The notes under the pieces are model-generated. The model was not told the DNA's origin. It saw only the letters and a list, made by a program, of their open reading frames with translations, and made no database searches. A stretch of 64,000 nucleotides of DNA from Klebsormidium nitens (lineage: Eukaryota; Streptophyta; Klebsormidiophyceae; Klebsormidiales; Klebsormidiaceae): the NCBI GenBank assembly GCA_000708835.1, contig DF236958.1:314692-378691 (forward strand), in the 5' to 3' direction. Positions 48,949-60,790 of this stretch are shown here, piece after piece (the first letter of the stretch is position 1; every line of letters begins with the position of its first letter). Both the position numbers and the translations under genes were made by a program.

Positions 48949-49514
48949 TACGCCTTGCTGGCGCTCATGAACGCTGTGCAGCCTCCGTTGCAGCTTCCTG
49001 AAACACAGAACGTGTGACTCTATGACTACCTAGTATGGGAGCTCGACAACAAGCCAGAGATGCACGGACAAGCACATGGTTTAGGCGAGTACACCGCCAG
49101 CACGACGTTGGACAACTGTGCCGTTGCATCTGAGCCGTCCGAGTCAACCATATCGGGAGTCGACGGTTTGAAACCCACTACTTTCTCCCCCGGCCATACA
49201 AACTCAGGCCAAATCCCCCAGAAAGAGACGACCGGGGAGTCTCTCACGTGGGCTCTCAATGCCGACGCTTAAATCGTCTGGGCCACAGGCCATGCAAAGA
49301 TGCAGAAGGCGCTGATGGGAGTGATGCAGGGCTGCGGGCACAGCTGAGGGACTGCTCTTCCAGCTAGCGCAGTGGGGCGCTGGATTTGTCTGCCACACGA
49401 GCAGACCCAGGGCCAAAGCAGGAAAAGTTTCTGATCGCCTGCATAATTCATTGGCAGAAAATACTGTACGGTTGATGCCAATGTCGAATTGCATCTTGAG
49501 GGTGTCCTGGAAAC
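48949..49514. promoter_or_regulatory. Divergent spacer, PPR / LDAH-type hydrolase
   Basis: 566 bases separate the minus-strand PPR start (48948) from the plus-strand hydrolase start (49515). Promoters for both presumably lie here. No specific motif is called. Confidence 0.45.
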
Positions 49515-52500
49515 ATGAGCAATCTGATCAGCAAATCTAGTCAATCAGCCCTCTTCAGAGCTCATCTGCAAGTAGTAGGCAGTTGTGCAAGTTGGTATGA
49601 ATCGAAGGCGAGTTTAAAGGCATCTTCTCTGTTTGCATTCCTCAACAGCCCGCCAACTTGTCTAACTAGTGGAGCTCAACTGATCAGGAAGACAACGACT
49701 CATCGACCGAAACAGTCAGCCCACCGAAATTGCAGAACCCCTCTGTGCTGTAGTTTCAGTGTTGCTGGATCTCTCACCTCCTTCAGCAGCCAGCATTTCT
49801 ATACGGACCCAAAGCCAGCATTATCATCACGTGGCGGCACTGGGAGCTGTCAAAAGATGCCCTCTGCAACATCAAACACTCTGCAAGGAGACATAGCGGC
49901 TGTGAAAAGCACAGTGGTTGATGAAATGCAATCGACACACTCGTCCTCGCCCCCTGAGCCTGTGCTAAGTATAAGTCTGATTGGTAATCACACAACAGAG
50001 GTCTTGAGTGTGGACTCCAGCGAGCCTCCTTTGGTGCATCTTGTAATTATCCCTGGCAATCCTGGTAAGTGACGGAGTCAAGTTTCAGCCTGAGAAGTGG
50101 TGGTGCCGTGCGGGGGCTGCGCCCCCAAACCCACTCAAATCAGTGGCGCAGATTGCTTCCTTGCTTTTTTCCAAAGTGGCTTTCTCAAGTCGCGCTTGCA
50201 TATTGCTGATTATTGATTGATCTTCACAATACAAAGTGATTTCAGGACTCCCTATCCCAGACTGGTTCGTTGTTTGCAGTCCTGTTTATTAAAGCTGGTC
50301 ATATTGTCTGACCAGCCCTTCAATGTAAAGCTTGCACGTACTTTGGGGGCCAGACTAAGCTTACACCAGAGTTCAACCTGCAGGTATTGTTGCCTACTAT
50401 GAGGAGTTGATTGGCCTAATTTCAGAGGTCGTCAGTAGAAAGTGGAAGATCACATGCATAAGTCATGTTGGTCATACACAGAGAGATTGGGAAAAGGGAA
50501 AGCTGTCATCACTACAGGCAAGTGATCCAATCAAGGCAACTCATTCTGTAAGTGTTAGATGACTCAGATGATCAACTCATAAGTTGTTGCCAGTCATTCC
50601 ATAATAGTTATATGTGCTGGACCTGATGTCATCCGCTGAAGCAAGGCGCACATTGGCAGCTGGTGACAGGCTCGATAAGGACAGCTTCGGTTTTGAGTTA
50701 CAGTACTGTGGAAGGAGTTGCACTTTGGTCCTTGATAAACGTTCCCCACACCCATACAGTCTGGACCTGATTGAATCTCCGTTTTGGTTTGGGACAATGC
50801 GATTTTGGGGCTTCTTGAATCTTCCAACAGAAGTATTTCCCTCAAGAGAAGTCAAAGCGAGGTCCATGGGGCCTCTGCCAAAACTTCAGAAGAATGAGCG
50901 CTTGAGAAGCGCGTCACTTGCAATTCAAAAAAAGGCCCATGACAGGGATGAACCAGGCACCTCCATGATCAGGCATTGGTCAACGCAAGCCTTTCTGACT
51001 CCAGGTATGCCACTCATGTGCAGGACCAGATTGAGCATAAGGCAGCCTACTTGAGGACTCTGGAGGACCAGGGCCTTCCAGTCATTCTTGTGGGGCACTC
51101 CATTGGGGCGCACATTGCGCTAGAGCTCTTGAGACGCTTTCCAAAGCTTGTCACAAAAGTCATCGGGCTCTACCCCTTCCTGTCGGTAAGGCACTGATTT
51201 GAACATCTGCATCTCGTTCTGTTCTTTGGTCATGAAGATCGGACCAACTTCTGATCGATTACAAACATGTCTGCAGATTACTCCCTCTGTTAAACATTTG
51301 CAGAATCTGGAGCTTAATATAGATAGCAGGTAGACGGTTTCTATTGTTGACGGATGTGGAGAAGCGGTTCTTCAACAGTACCAATACACGAAGACCGATG
51401 CTCCTCTCGACTTGGCTTTTTGAGAGGAAACTGTGGATCTGCGATTCCGCGCTTTGCTTCGTAGCCAGTCCCTCGAAGAATGGAATGGCGTTCAAGATAG
51501 CGTCCGAAGTTTTGGGGATGTTTCTCTGCTCATGCCCCGGCACCTTCGACGAGCTGCGAGCTCTCGCATATTCGTCCCTCCTCTCATCTTAGTTTCTGAA
51601 GCAATATCTTGAAGTACACCGCTTACCTTCTTGCAGCTCAATCTTGATTCATCAGAGCAAAAGATCCTCGGGAGAGCGACGCGCTTCTATCCGGCGAGGC
51701 TAGCATTCAGTACCCTGGCCGGTACTCTGGGCTTCCTCCCAGCCAGTCTGCAAATGGCTTTGCTCCGAAGTACGATTGGGAAGGCCTGGGACCAGCCAGC
51801 CATCGACGTCACTCGCCGGTACATGCTGACCGTGAGCAAGCCACTCGTTTCTCTGACGACAACCATTGGTCCTTAGATGCTTGTTTCAGGGCTGGGGTTG
51901 ATTAGCAACTTGTTGTCCATTTGCTGCCCGAAGTGCCAGGTCGGGGCCTTACCTGCACCCGTGATGCCCAGGGGTTTGCGACCTTGGAACCGAATATGGT
52001 ACGACAAGTTTGAGAGAGTCTGCGGGGCTTCGATCGATCTTTTGGAACGAATTCGGGAGCTTAGACGAGACTGTGAAGCTGCCCTTCCTTTGCTAGGTTG
52101 GATTTCTGTTGACTTTTCTTGAGCTTTCTTACTTTTAAAGCAGTCTTATTGCCACGAGTGGATAGTCGTTGTGATAATTGAACTGGTCGCCTGTCTTATG
52201 ACCTGCCAATCTCGCCTCTAGATTTTAAATTTGCAATCGGAACGGGCGAGACTTGGGACGGCTGTATGAAGGTTCTGATGCCTCTTACCGTCCACCGAAG
52301 CAGGCCCGAAGATCTGTCGGGGCCTGACAGATCGTCCCCGACAGACGTCACGGGGATTAAGAACCGGCAAGATTGCCGGGGCAAGGAGTGTCCAAATTTC
52401 AGTTCATGTTTCGAGTGAGACATCTGGTATGAGGAGTTTTTAGACCTAAGATCGACGCTCGTTCGCTTGTTCAGCTACCCTTGCTACTTACTCAATCCGA

Positions 52501-53902
52501 TTGCATCGTGGACCTGAAGGGCTTGTACACTTTGTCGTGCAGCACCATGTGGCGGCTAACTACGTGTACATGGGTGCTACCGAGTTCGAAACAGTGAGTT
52601 GTGCCCCGACCGTCTAGTATAACAACTCTCTTCTGTTTGGTGCTTGGTGAAGTCGCCCCCTCTGCCCGGCTTCCCCTTAAGTGGAAAGCGGTGCTCAGTA
52701 TGCTGCAAGCGTAGCGTGTACACGATAGGAGGCGTGCTCAGTTCTTTTGCGTTCTCACAACTCCGAACACTTGCCAATGGTGAATTTGACAACTCATTGC
52801 GTCATTATCTTGCACTGGAGGGGTGCATCCGTTGAACATGTTGATGTGAAAGGAGAAGGACGCCTTGACCAATACAGCACTCTTTTTCGGGTTGCTAGTT
52901 TGCAAGGTTGGAACTCCCTGACTGGGAATTTCTGGACAGTCAGAAGGGAAAGGTTGCCTTACTGTTTGGAGCCGACGATCACTGGGGTCCAATAAGCCTC
53001 TCCGACTTGGTGAGCCGAGCCAATCATCTCAAACATTCTTATCATGCAGTCCAGAACTTTTGGGCCTGAATTCTTTGAGCACTTAAAATCGATCATTGAC
53101 ATTGTAAAAGGGGCTTCCCTTTTTGAGTTTGCAGTATGCAAGGCAGCCTGCTCCAAGAGCCTGACCGGTTCTTGGGACCCTTCACGGATCTCAGCTCAGC
53201 TTAACTTAGTCTGCCTTTTCCATTGCACCAAACTAGCCTCTTGGAATTGGAGCTGAGGTTTCAAAAGTGCTACGATTTCGATCGATTGCGGCCAAGATTG
53301 GCGGGTCGGTTCTTGAGCATGGTGAAGTAGTTGGAACATGATGCAAAGTCGTGAAGACCCGTTTCAGGATTCAGACGGGGCTTCTAGGCTTGTCGGCTTT
53401 TATCCGGTTTGTCTCAAGCTTATCTCTAAGACAAACGTGCACTATTTTATTGCTTGTTGGTTCGGTACGAGCTACGATTGTCGTTCATGGATTCTTTACG
53501 TTGAAAAGTAGGCTTGCGATTGTCGCGGGCACACGGAAGAATAACGCATAATGACGTAGCATACCGTGTGGACGGACTTTTTGGGCATGGGAATGTTGCC
53601 GATTGCACTAAGTTGTCGTTGCTCCTCGATTTCTGGACAACTTCGGTCATCGGCTTGAGCATCTGCTCATGCAAATGCTCAGCAACCGTGGGCAGCGGAC
53701 GACTATGACCCCCTTGACAAGGTCTGTTCTGTGCTTCCCAATGCAGGCCCGTGAACGGGTTCCGTTGCTACATATAATTGAAGAAAAAGAAGGTTTGTTA
53801 CATGCGTTCTGTTGCACTCGTCGAGGTTCGTTATGGGTGGCTAAGGTAATACACTCTATCTGCATTGCTCTTGAGAATCCTGGAGGTCTGAGCGATTTGT
53901 AG
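49515..53902 (+). CDS. LDAH: LDAH-type alpha/beta hydrolase (lipid droplet-associated hydrolase family)
   Basis: Seven exons, join(49515..50064, 50384..50517, 50973..51185, 51637..51831, 52543..52593, 52899..53009, 53747..53902), give 469 residues. The catalytic triad is visible: S271 in VGHSIGAH, D407 or D408 in FGADDHWGP and H437 in LLHAF. The segment VIIPGNPGIVAYYEEL is the oxyanion region typical of LDAH proteins (DUF2305), which associate with lipid droplets and act on lipid esters. The ~150-residue N-terminus is Ser/Thr/basic and plastid-like; animal LDAH lacks it, so translation may instead start at M115 (MPSATSN). Intron 2 begins GC (CAG/GCAAGT) in this model; a canonical GT donor at 50548 is an alternative adding 10 residues. 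The exon 3 start at 50973 was chosen because a stronger AG at 51003-51004 would break the frame. Confidence 0.87.
52313..52379. repeat. Two adjacent perfect hairpins in a hydrolase intron
   Basis: TCTGTCGGGG (52313-52322) pairs with CCCCGACAGA (52336-52345). Nineteen bases on, CCGGCAA-GA-TTGCCGG (52364-52379) forms a second perfect stem. Both lie in the intron 51832-52542. Confidence 0.8.
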
Positions 53903-54139
53903 CAAGTAATTGTAAATGTTAATTGTTCTTCGTTGTCAAGCGATATCTTTTTAAACCAATGTACACCATCTGTGAGTCAGGTGACGCCATCCAAATGTCA
54001 GCCTTCACTTGCGAATAGAAGTAGATCCAGCAAATGGTGCTCTCTATTTCATCAATCTGGTTTTACGTCAGGGGCAGTAAAATCAGAAACGTGATGATGT
54101 GATCAAATCAGACATAATGATGCGGGATTTTGCTTCAAG

Positions 54140-54600
54140 GGACTTGCAGTGTGCACATGCGGCAAAGGACTAGCTCGAACTCAAATGCTTGTAGGTATGT
54201 TTACTAACGAGGTTGACTGCAAAAATTGTATGCCGTTATCGCATCTCGGCAATGAGACTCTGATCGTGACCTTGAAACATGGAATTCGAAGTACCATCGA
54301 ATTCGTGCACGTGCCAAGATGCGTATGCAAGGCTGATGGTCTCTTTTGACACGCCGTAGCATGTGCGGCCATTGGCTTCTCATGGCATACAATGTTTATG
54401 ATTGCTGATCCACGCAATGAACGATCTTGAGTCCGTCCATACGTACACTGAGCAGAATTAGACCACTCGAATTTGCAAAATCTAGAAACGTGTTAGCGTA
54501 CACGCGGTACATGTGCTGCCAGGATGTAACTGAAGTGAAGGAATGCAGACAGATGCAGACCGGATTGCAGAGAGCCCTAGTAGACTGCACAGCTTGGATT
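54140..54600 (+). mobile_element. Degenerate retroelement fragment (copy 2)
   Basis: The frame reads GNETLIVTLKHGIRSTIEF, then VHVPRCVCKADGLF and a stop. This resembles the protease C-terminus / GAG-pre-integrase start of Ty1/copia polyproteins (a glycine-rich strand, then a LTLK-type and VPxxxxNLLS-type region), but is decayed. DNA-level similarity to 8411-8470 supports a repeat family. No LTR pair was found. Confidence 0.4.
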
Positions 54601-55587
54601 TGTAAAGAATTGTGCCAAGATTGTGATATTTAGTCTGATATCCTGACGCGCGTCGGTTACGATGAAGTCACGAATCTATATGTATATTGAAGGCCGGTTT
54701 CCCAAAACTAGTTTTGGCTGTCACATCATGTGAATCCATATGTGTTACGACAATTTGATCATGTCCTGAGTACAGGTTCATGTGCTCGAGCAGAATACGC
54801 TCAACTTATTGACTTATGGGGATGCATGATCTTGTCACCCTAGTCCAAGTTGGAAGTGCTGATTTGTAAAGTATTTAAATGAGGAGTCGAGTCCTCAGAC
54901 AGTCACGTGCCGCTCACCGGCCGCGACCGCCTGCATGGCGCGGCGCGCACTGGCAGCGCGCACTCGTTTCACTTGCGGTACCTACCGTACGGTATCCGTA
55001 GCCTAGGTACCTAGTAGGTAGGTACCGTTTACGGGAAAGTTGCAATTTCATGCAACGACAATCATTACAATGTTATCCGCTGCGTCTGGAATCTGCATCG
55101 TGCAGGTTGCAACTACGGTACCAAGAAAACGTGCGGGCTTGTATCCGTTGGATTGTACCGTACATGCATGTTTGCTACTGAGCCAAGGTTTCGCGCCGTC
55201 GATCGTTCGCACGCACCGCCAAAAGCGTAGAGTATCGTTTCTCGTAGCAATCATTGAGGCATAGTCACTCGACTGAGGAGTCAGGACTCTGGACTCTGGA
55301 GTCTGGAGCTGGAGTACCTAGGTACGGTACTAGGTAAACTCTGAGCATTGAGCAGTACCAGTATTGATGAGGTAGGTACACTAACGGGTACCAAGGGAGT
55401 TCGACGAAAGCAAGTAAGGTTAGTATGGAGTTAGGGTGCTTTCGGATACGGAGAAGGTCACGTTGTGCATGGGGTTTTACTGTCCGCTAACCACAAATGT
55501 TACCGTGGTATGGAATTCCACAATCAGGGACGTTCGTTCTCGTACCACGGTAGGCAGTACGTACCTAGGTACCTAGTACCGATATAA

Positions 55588-55953
55588 ATAAAGTTTAATA
55601 CCTATAAGGCAATGTGACCTATAAGGTATTGTATTGCGTAAGAGGACTGTACGTTTAATGATTGCGCGGTCGTACCCCGCGCTGCGCGGTGCGTACCCGA
55701 GAAGCAACCGGGCCTGCCCTGGGACATTAGGGTCTCGCAAGCAACCGGGTGACACGCAGGCCCTCCCTCTGACATTAGGGTCTCGATGTCGCAAGCAGCC
55801 GGATGACAACCGGGCACTTCCCAGTAACATTAGGGTCTGTCGGTCACATTACCCTAGGTTTTTAGTGTTGCCCGGGGCTTTACATGTACAGTAGTCCTCT
55901 ACGGTTGAAGAAATTCCTTTTACGGAACGTACCTTATAGTTATTAAACTTTAT
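55588..55953. mobile_element. Small MITE-like element with 22-bp terminal inverted repeats
   Basis: The left arm ATAAAGTTTAATACCTATAAGG (55588-55609) matches the reverse complement of the right arm at 55932-55953 with one mismatch. The enclosed ~366 bases have no transposase and contain a TTAGGG-bearing tandem repeat. Both ends are flanked by GTACC-rich sequence, so target-site duplications cannot be told apart from local repeats. Size and ends fit a non-autonomous DNA transposon. Confidence 0.5.
55694..55845. repeat. ~53-bp tandem repeat with TTAGGG cores (about three units)
   Basis: Units begin CAAGCAACCGGGTGACA or close variants and end ACATTAGGGTCTCG. Three ACATTAGGGTCT copies are regularly spaced, and the units differ by several substitutions. 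A further TTAGGG-like ACCCTA, in reverse orientation, occurs just after. Confidence 0.75.
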
Positions 55954-57654
55954 GGTTATGTGTACCGTGGCGTACCCAGGGCCCAGGTACCCACCTACTA
56001 CCTAGTACCTGCCTACCTAGTACCGGTAATCGATTACCTAGCTCCTAATCATTAGGTATCGGACCGAGTCAAGATCCAGATTTCTGTCAAGACTGCAAAT
56101 ACGGTCCCAGGATCAGATTCAAAGCAGTGACAGGGTGGTCACATTTGAGGTCGCGACGACCCTTGGGACCGGTAGGAAGTACAAACACGGTCCACGATCG
56201 ACTGCACAGGGTACCTATACGGTACCTGGAGTGATCGAACGGAGTGATAGCAATTTACGGTACCTGGTTTTGTCGTATCTATGTACTTGCGACTTGCCGA
56301 CAAAAAGCGTGCTCATGTGGACGCCACAATGCACATGTGAGATCTGGAGTGTGGTGCACGAACGCCATGTCAGCAAGTTCTGAACCCCTGATCCCCCGTT
56401 GATAACGGAGATCCCAGCTCCTCGACATCAATAATTGCTGAAGCCAGGGGTGCCACCCAAGGCTGGCGTAAAAGCCGCCCCTAAACGACAAACCTGCGGG
56501 GATTGGACAAACGTGGGGGTTGCTTCAACTTCTTGAGCGGTTTGAAACTGCGGGATAGGTACCGTAGCCAGCAATCTGCCTGGCGGCGCCAGCCTTGTTC
56601 AACCTCCGCGTTATCGCTAACCTTCAGGCGTTTTTGTCCCGGACTTCGACGCCGGAACAAGTAATTTACACAGAACGCCTTCGGAATTGAGAAGTTGGAC
56701 ACTATTAAACAGCATAGAATATGCTCATTGAAAATCTTACTGGAAACAGGAAAGAGCATATTCGATCGCTCTGACAGTGGCAACTGACACCACGACAAAA
56801 TCCTGCCGGTGATGAGCGAATCGTTCAGAGCTTAATTCGGGCAAACTTACCTAGGTACGTCACAGCATGCAGGTGAACATTTTGTCCTATCAGTCGTGTG
56901 CTATAAGTAGGCTGCCATACGCGTCCCCCAGGCCCACGGTACTGAACGCGCGTACTTTATCGAATTACTCTTTTTGCCAGAAGGTACAGTACGTAGGTAC
57001 TTTGTACTACAGTGAGTAGTACCGTACCGGTACCATTTGCCACTACCGTAGGTGCCTCCACCTGTAATTGATGTGGGCTGACGGGGCCTGACATGAGTTC
57101 AGGAATCAGCACGACACTCTCACCACTGACACCAGCCTCGATCTTGGTGCTCAGACTCATTGGCACTGGGCAGGCGAGTTCTGTGCATCCAGTCACCAGA
57201 TCCAGTTCGCCTGTCCGAGCAAAGCGACTCGCGAGTGTTCTCCGCTGCCGGTGGTTTTGATCAGTGCCCTGTGCAGTGACGGCCTACATTCCTACCTACT
57301 CGGTACAGGAGAAGATCGATCGTGCTGATCCGGGCGGCCACATTTGTTTGAATCCTTCGTGAGGAAGACTAGGTAGTTCCACCGCGTTTGGCAGTGGCCT
57401 GGCTTTGACCACAAGGACTGGAGGTGGTGTCCCTTGCATTACTCCAGGAAGTTTGGTGGCCGTGTCCGCGAGGGACCTTACTTGCTGGATTGAGTGCAGA
57501 GACGCTGGCTTGGACGGCGGCAGCGGTTGCCGCAAAGTGGGCTCGCAGTGGAAGTGGAAGAGGTTTAATCTTTAGTGTGAACTCTGTTGCAACGCCTTTG
57601 GGCGATCAGGGAAGCCTGCAGCTGGCCACATTGTCGGGGCTTGCATCAGGAACA

Positions 57655-60600
57655 ATGTTCAGGCGACTGAGCGCAAGGATCAGATCGGGTAGCTCGGCTG
57701 GGAAGCGGGCTGGCAGTAGGGTAGAGCCTGCTGCACAGGGGGATCAAAGCCTGAAATGGCTGAAGGCAATCCATAATGCTCAGCAGGTGCGCCATTAGTG
57801 AACAGTCTGCTCACCAAGTTGCACATTTCTCTTGCCTTTGTCGTTTCAATATGTGCCGTTAACTTCCAGAAAGAATTACCTTCGCAATTCAACAGGATAT
57901 ATGTAACTTTGTGTGAACATTCTTTGATCAAGTCTCGTGTCCTGTTTGTGGCCAAAAAAATCAGATGCTTCTTTGAAGCTGTATTTGAGCGAAGGTTAAA
58001 TTGAAGGTGCCTTGGAGCTTGGTGTCACCAAACTGAGTGCTGATGCCGCTGATGTCGAATTTGCAGGGACCTGGCTTGCGCACATCAGCAGAAACACCAG
58101 AATCAGCATTTGAAGCAGGGCCCTCCCTGTCTCCATCACCCTCTGAATCAGATTTCCTGTGCACTAGCACAGAGGATGGCTCTGAGGACCCTTTCTTCTC
58201 CCCGAACAGCTCGCCATTTCCATTCCAATCTGATCTCAACCTCCCATATGATAGATACTCACCTCCTGAGTCACCATTACTATCGCCAAGCTCCGAAGCT
58301 GCCTCCTCCTCACCATCCGACCATGATGCCTTCCCTTCCGAATCAGAGCCTTCTACCCCGGACTCGTGCTCAGTGTCTGGTTTTGAGCCAGAGCTGGAAG
58401 TTTTGTCCCCAGGATTTGACACAGGAGTGGAAGATCTGAATGTGTTCCTGCGGGAGAGCAGATACAGGTGAGTTGGTCGCACCAGCACTGAGTATCTTTT
58501 TGCTGTGGTTTGGTCTTACAAGTGGGAACTCTGATTGTATCTTAGCATGTGAGAACATTGTATATTAGTATGTCATTGTGAGAACATGTCAGCAGGGAAC
58601 CCATTTGTTTCTAGGACGGTTCAATTATTTCTGCCAAGAATAAGTTGATCAGCACTTCGCATTTCCATCGGATTCCAAAGCCTAGAGTCAGGGATGAGCA
58701 CTAGTACACATTCAGGAACAAATCAAGGACTCTTATCTGGCAAAATTTGCTCCTGAGCGCTGATCCTTTTATCAATGTGTGCAGGTTTGAGGATCGTGCC
58801 AACAACACTCCCATCACGGTTGTACTGGGCAATGAAGCGGCAGACTTGGATTCGATGGTCTCTGCGATTGCTTACGCACGTTTGTTGGAGGCCACCAGGA
58901 GTCCTTCCTCAGCTGTGGTAGTGCCCCTGCTAAACATACCAAGGAGAGACCTGCCCCTGAGAACAGAAGCAGCATACCTTTTCAGGTATGAAGATCCTAG
59001 GAGAGGAAGAAACGAAGCATGGGCTCACAGCCTGGACAAACTTCAGTGAAGCGTGTCTGCTTGCATCTGGCTGCAACCAAGAGGGGCCTTGGCAGCGATC
59101 CCTTGGCAAGCATATTCCTCTGCAAGCACATTCCTCATCAATTCTTGCAATTAGGATGGAAGGCAGATCCTTCTGTTTGCTGGCTTGCTTATATTTCTTT
59201 GGCCAATTCTCTTGCAGCACAATGGGACTGGATCTGGACGCCCTTCTTTTTGTGGACGAAGTGGACCTTGACGCGCTTTCTTCAAGCGGAAGATTGCGGC
59301 TGGTCTTGGTCGATCACAACCGTCTGGCGCGCAGCCAGGAGCACCTGCATCGATCTGTCATTGAAATCGTTGACCATCATGAGCCGGAGGGTTTGTATCC
59401 CTGGGTGGAGGAACGACTTATAGAGCCAGTGAGTTCTCTAACTCTTCTGCTCCAAAAATTTGCAGTCTATATCCAATGAAGCAAGCCTCACGCAATTGTG
59501 AACAAAGTTGATTGGAAAGAGTATTTCACTCGAGCGCACTATGCTCGTGTTTGTGTCAACTGTACTGCGTCGCTCGAAGGGCTTCTAACGGCAACTTGAT
59601 GGTGTCTGCAGGTTGGTTCCTGCTGCACACTCGTCGCGGAGCGCATCTCCGAGCAAGCGCCAGAGCTGCTCCAAGGACGGGGCCTGAGCAAGCTTCTGCT
59701 CTCAGCAATTCTTCTCGACACTTCCAACCTCGATGACACAGTGGGCCGAAGCACCGAATCAGACGAGATCATGGCGGCTCTATTGGTCAACGGAGCAGGG
59801 ACTCTGGGGCGCTACGGCCTGTTCGAGCTCCGTGAGTATCTTCCGCAATCTTCACTCTTTGGAAGGGTTGTCGCTGATGTCGTCATTTGTACTTCTGGAT
59901 CACTGGCAGGCCCTGCAAGTTTGCATCTCTCTGTTGTCACCCACTGGGGATCAAACATAAGACCTCAAGTCAGTGTGAGCAGATTACAACAGTTGCTCTA
60001 ACAGCCTGGCCACCTCTTCCAACGCTATGTCCTTGCCTTTGGCTCCTCTTTTAATAGTTGCCTGCCGGCTTTTGCAGTGAGGGCAAAACGCTTCGATCAA
60101 TCAGGTCTTAGCACGGCAGACCTTCTGCGGAAGGACTACAAGCAGTGGCTGATGGCCCCTGACGCTAATGTGGGGATCAGTGCTGTGGGGCTGCCTCTCC
60201 GGAAGATGGCATCAAAGGACAAGGACTTCAAATCGGAGGTCAAATCGTTTGCAGGTGAGCAACTGATCAACCCCGCTTACCTCTTTCCTTGCGTTTCTGG
60301 AGCAAAATCTGCTTGCCTCAAACGACTACTTCAGTTCTCCCTTTGTTTTGAATCGAAGGCTCTCATGTTAAGAATCATCTTATCGATCATCTTCACTCAA
60401 CTTGGGAATGACAGACGGATTTCTTTGCACCAAAGAAGACTGCTCAATAGGAAAGACCAGATCATCTTGTAACGGATTGGAGACTTACGAGGGCTGTCGA
60501 CTTCTTTTGCAGCGCAACATGACCTGGAGGTCCTCGTCATCATGTCCATGTTCTATGACGTCATGGGCAACTTCAAGCGCCAGATTGCCATCGTGGCTGA

Positions 60601-60790
60601 CGACGAGGCCCTCGTCAGGGACATCGCCAAGTTCCTGGCATCGCCAGATGCGGGGTTGAGGCTCACAGCGAATCCTGCAGCGGGATTTCCCGACTTTTCC
60701 AAGGTTTACAATCAAACGTGCCTGACAGCGTCACGGAAGAAGGTCCAGCCTCTTCTCAAGGAGTTCTTTGCTTCGAGATTTGGACAATGA
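57655..60790 (+). CDS. PRUNE1: PRUNE-type DHH/DHHA2 phosphoesterase (exopolyphosphatase family)
   Basis: Seven exons, join(57655..57786, 58067..58467, 58785..58985, 59218..59428, 59612..59831, 60078..60254, 60513..60790), give 539 residues. Metal-binding motifs occur in order: GNEAADLDS (D198, D200), VDHN (D277, H278) and DHH (297-299), with LLDTSNLDD as the fourth aspartate motif. A DHHA2 domain forms the C-terminal part. This is the class II pyrophosphatase/PRUNE fold, which hydrolyses short polyphosphates or cyclic nucleotides with Mg or Mn. The first ~175 residues before the domain are a basic start followed by a Ser/Pro/Glu-rich disordered region not present in animal PRUNE1. The ATG at 57655 is the first in a frame open from 57424. 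The function in this organism is inferred from the family. Confidence 0.92.

Larger units (their letters stand above)
54940..57055. repeat. GTACC / CCTAGG-rich repeat island
   Basis: Between the hydrolase and the PRUNE-type gene, GGTACC, CCTAGGTACC and TAGTACC recur in clusters at about 54975-55030, 55312-55400, 55558-55582, 55975-56040, 56208-56265, 56848-56860 and 56985-57050. Many are overlapping palindromes. No gene is supported inside. Confidence 0.7.

Noticed and set aside
55694-55845. Telomere array or CRISPR array
   Set aside because: TTAGGG occurs once per ~53-bp unit, not in tandem, and units diverge; there are only about three units and no cas genes in a eukaryotic context.
57961-58488. 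Minus-strand acidic frame of 175 codons
   Set aside because: It is antisense to the second PRUNE exon, which joins in frame to the DHH-domain exon; the minus frame leads nowhere.
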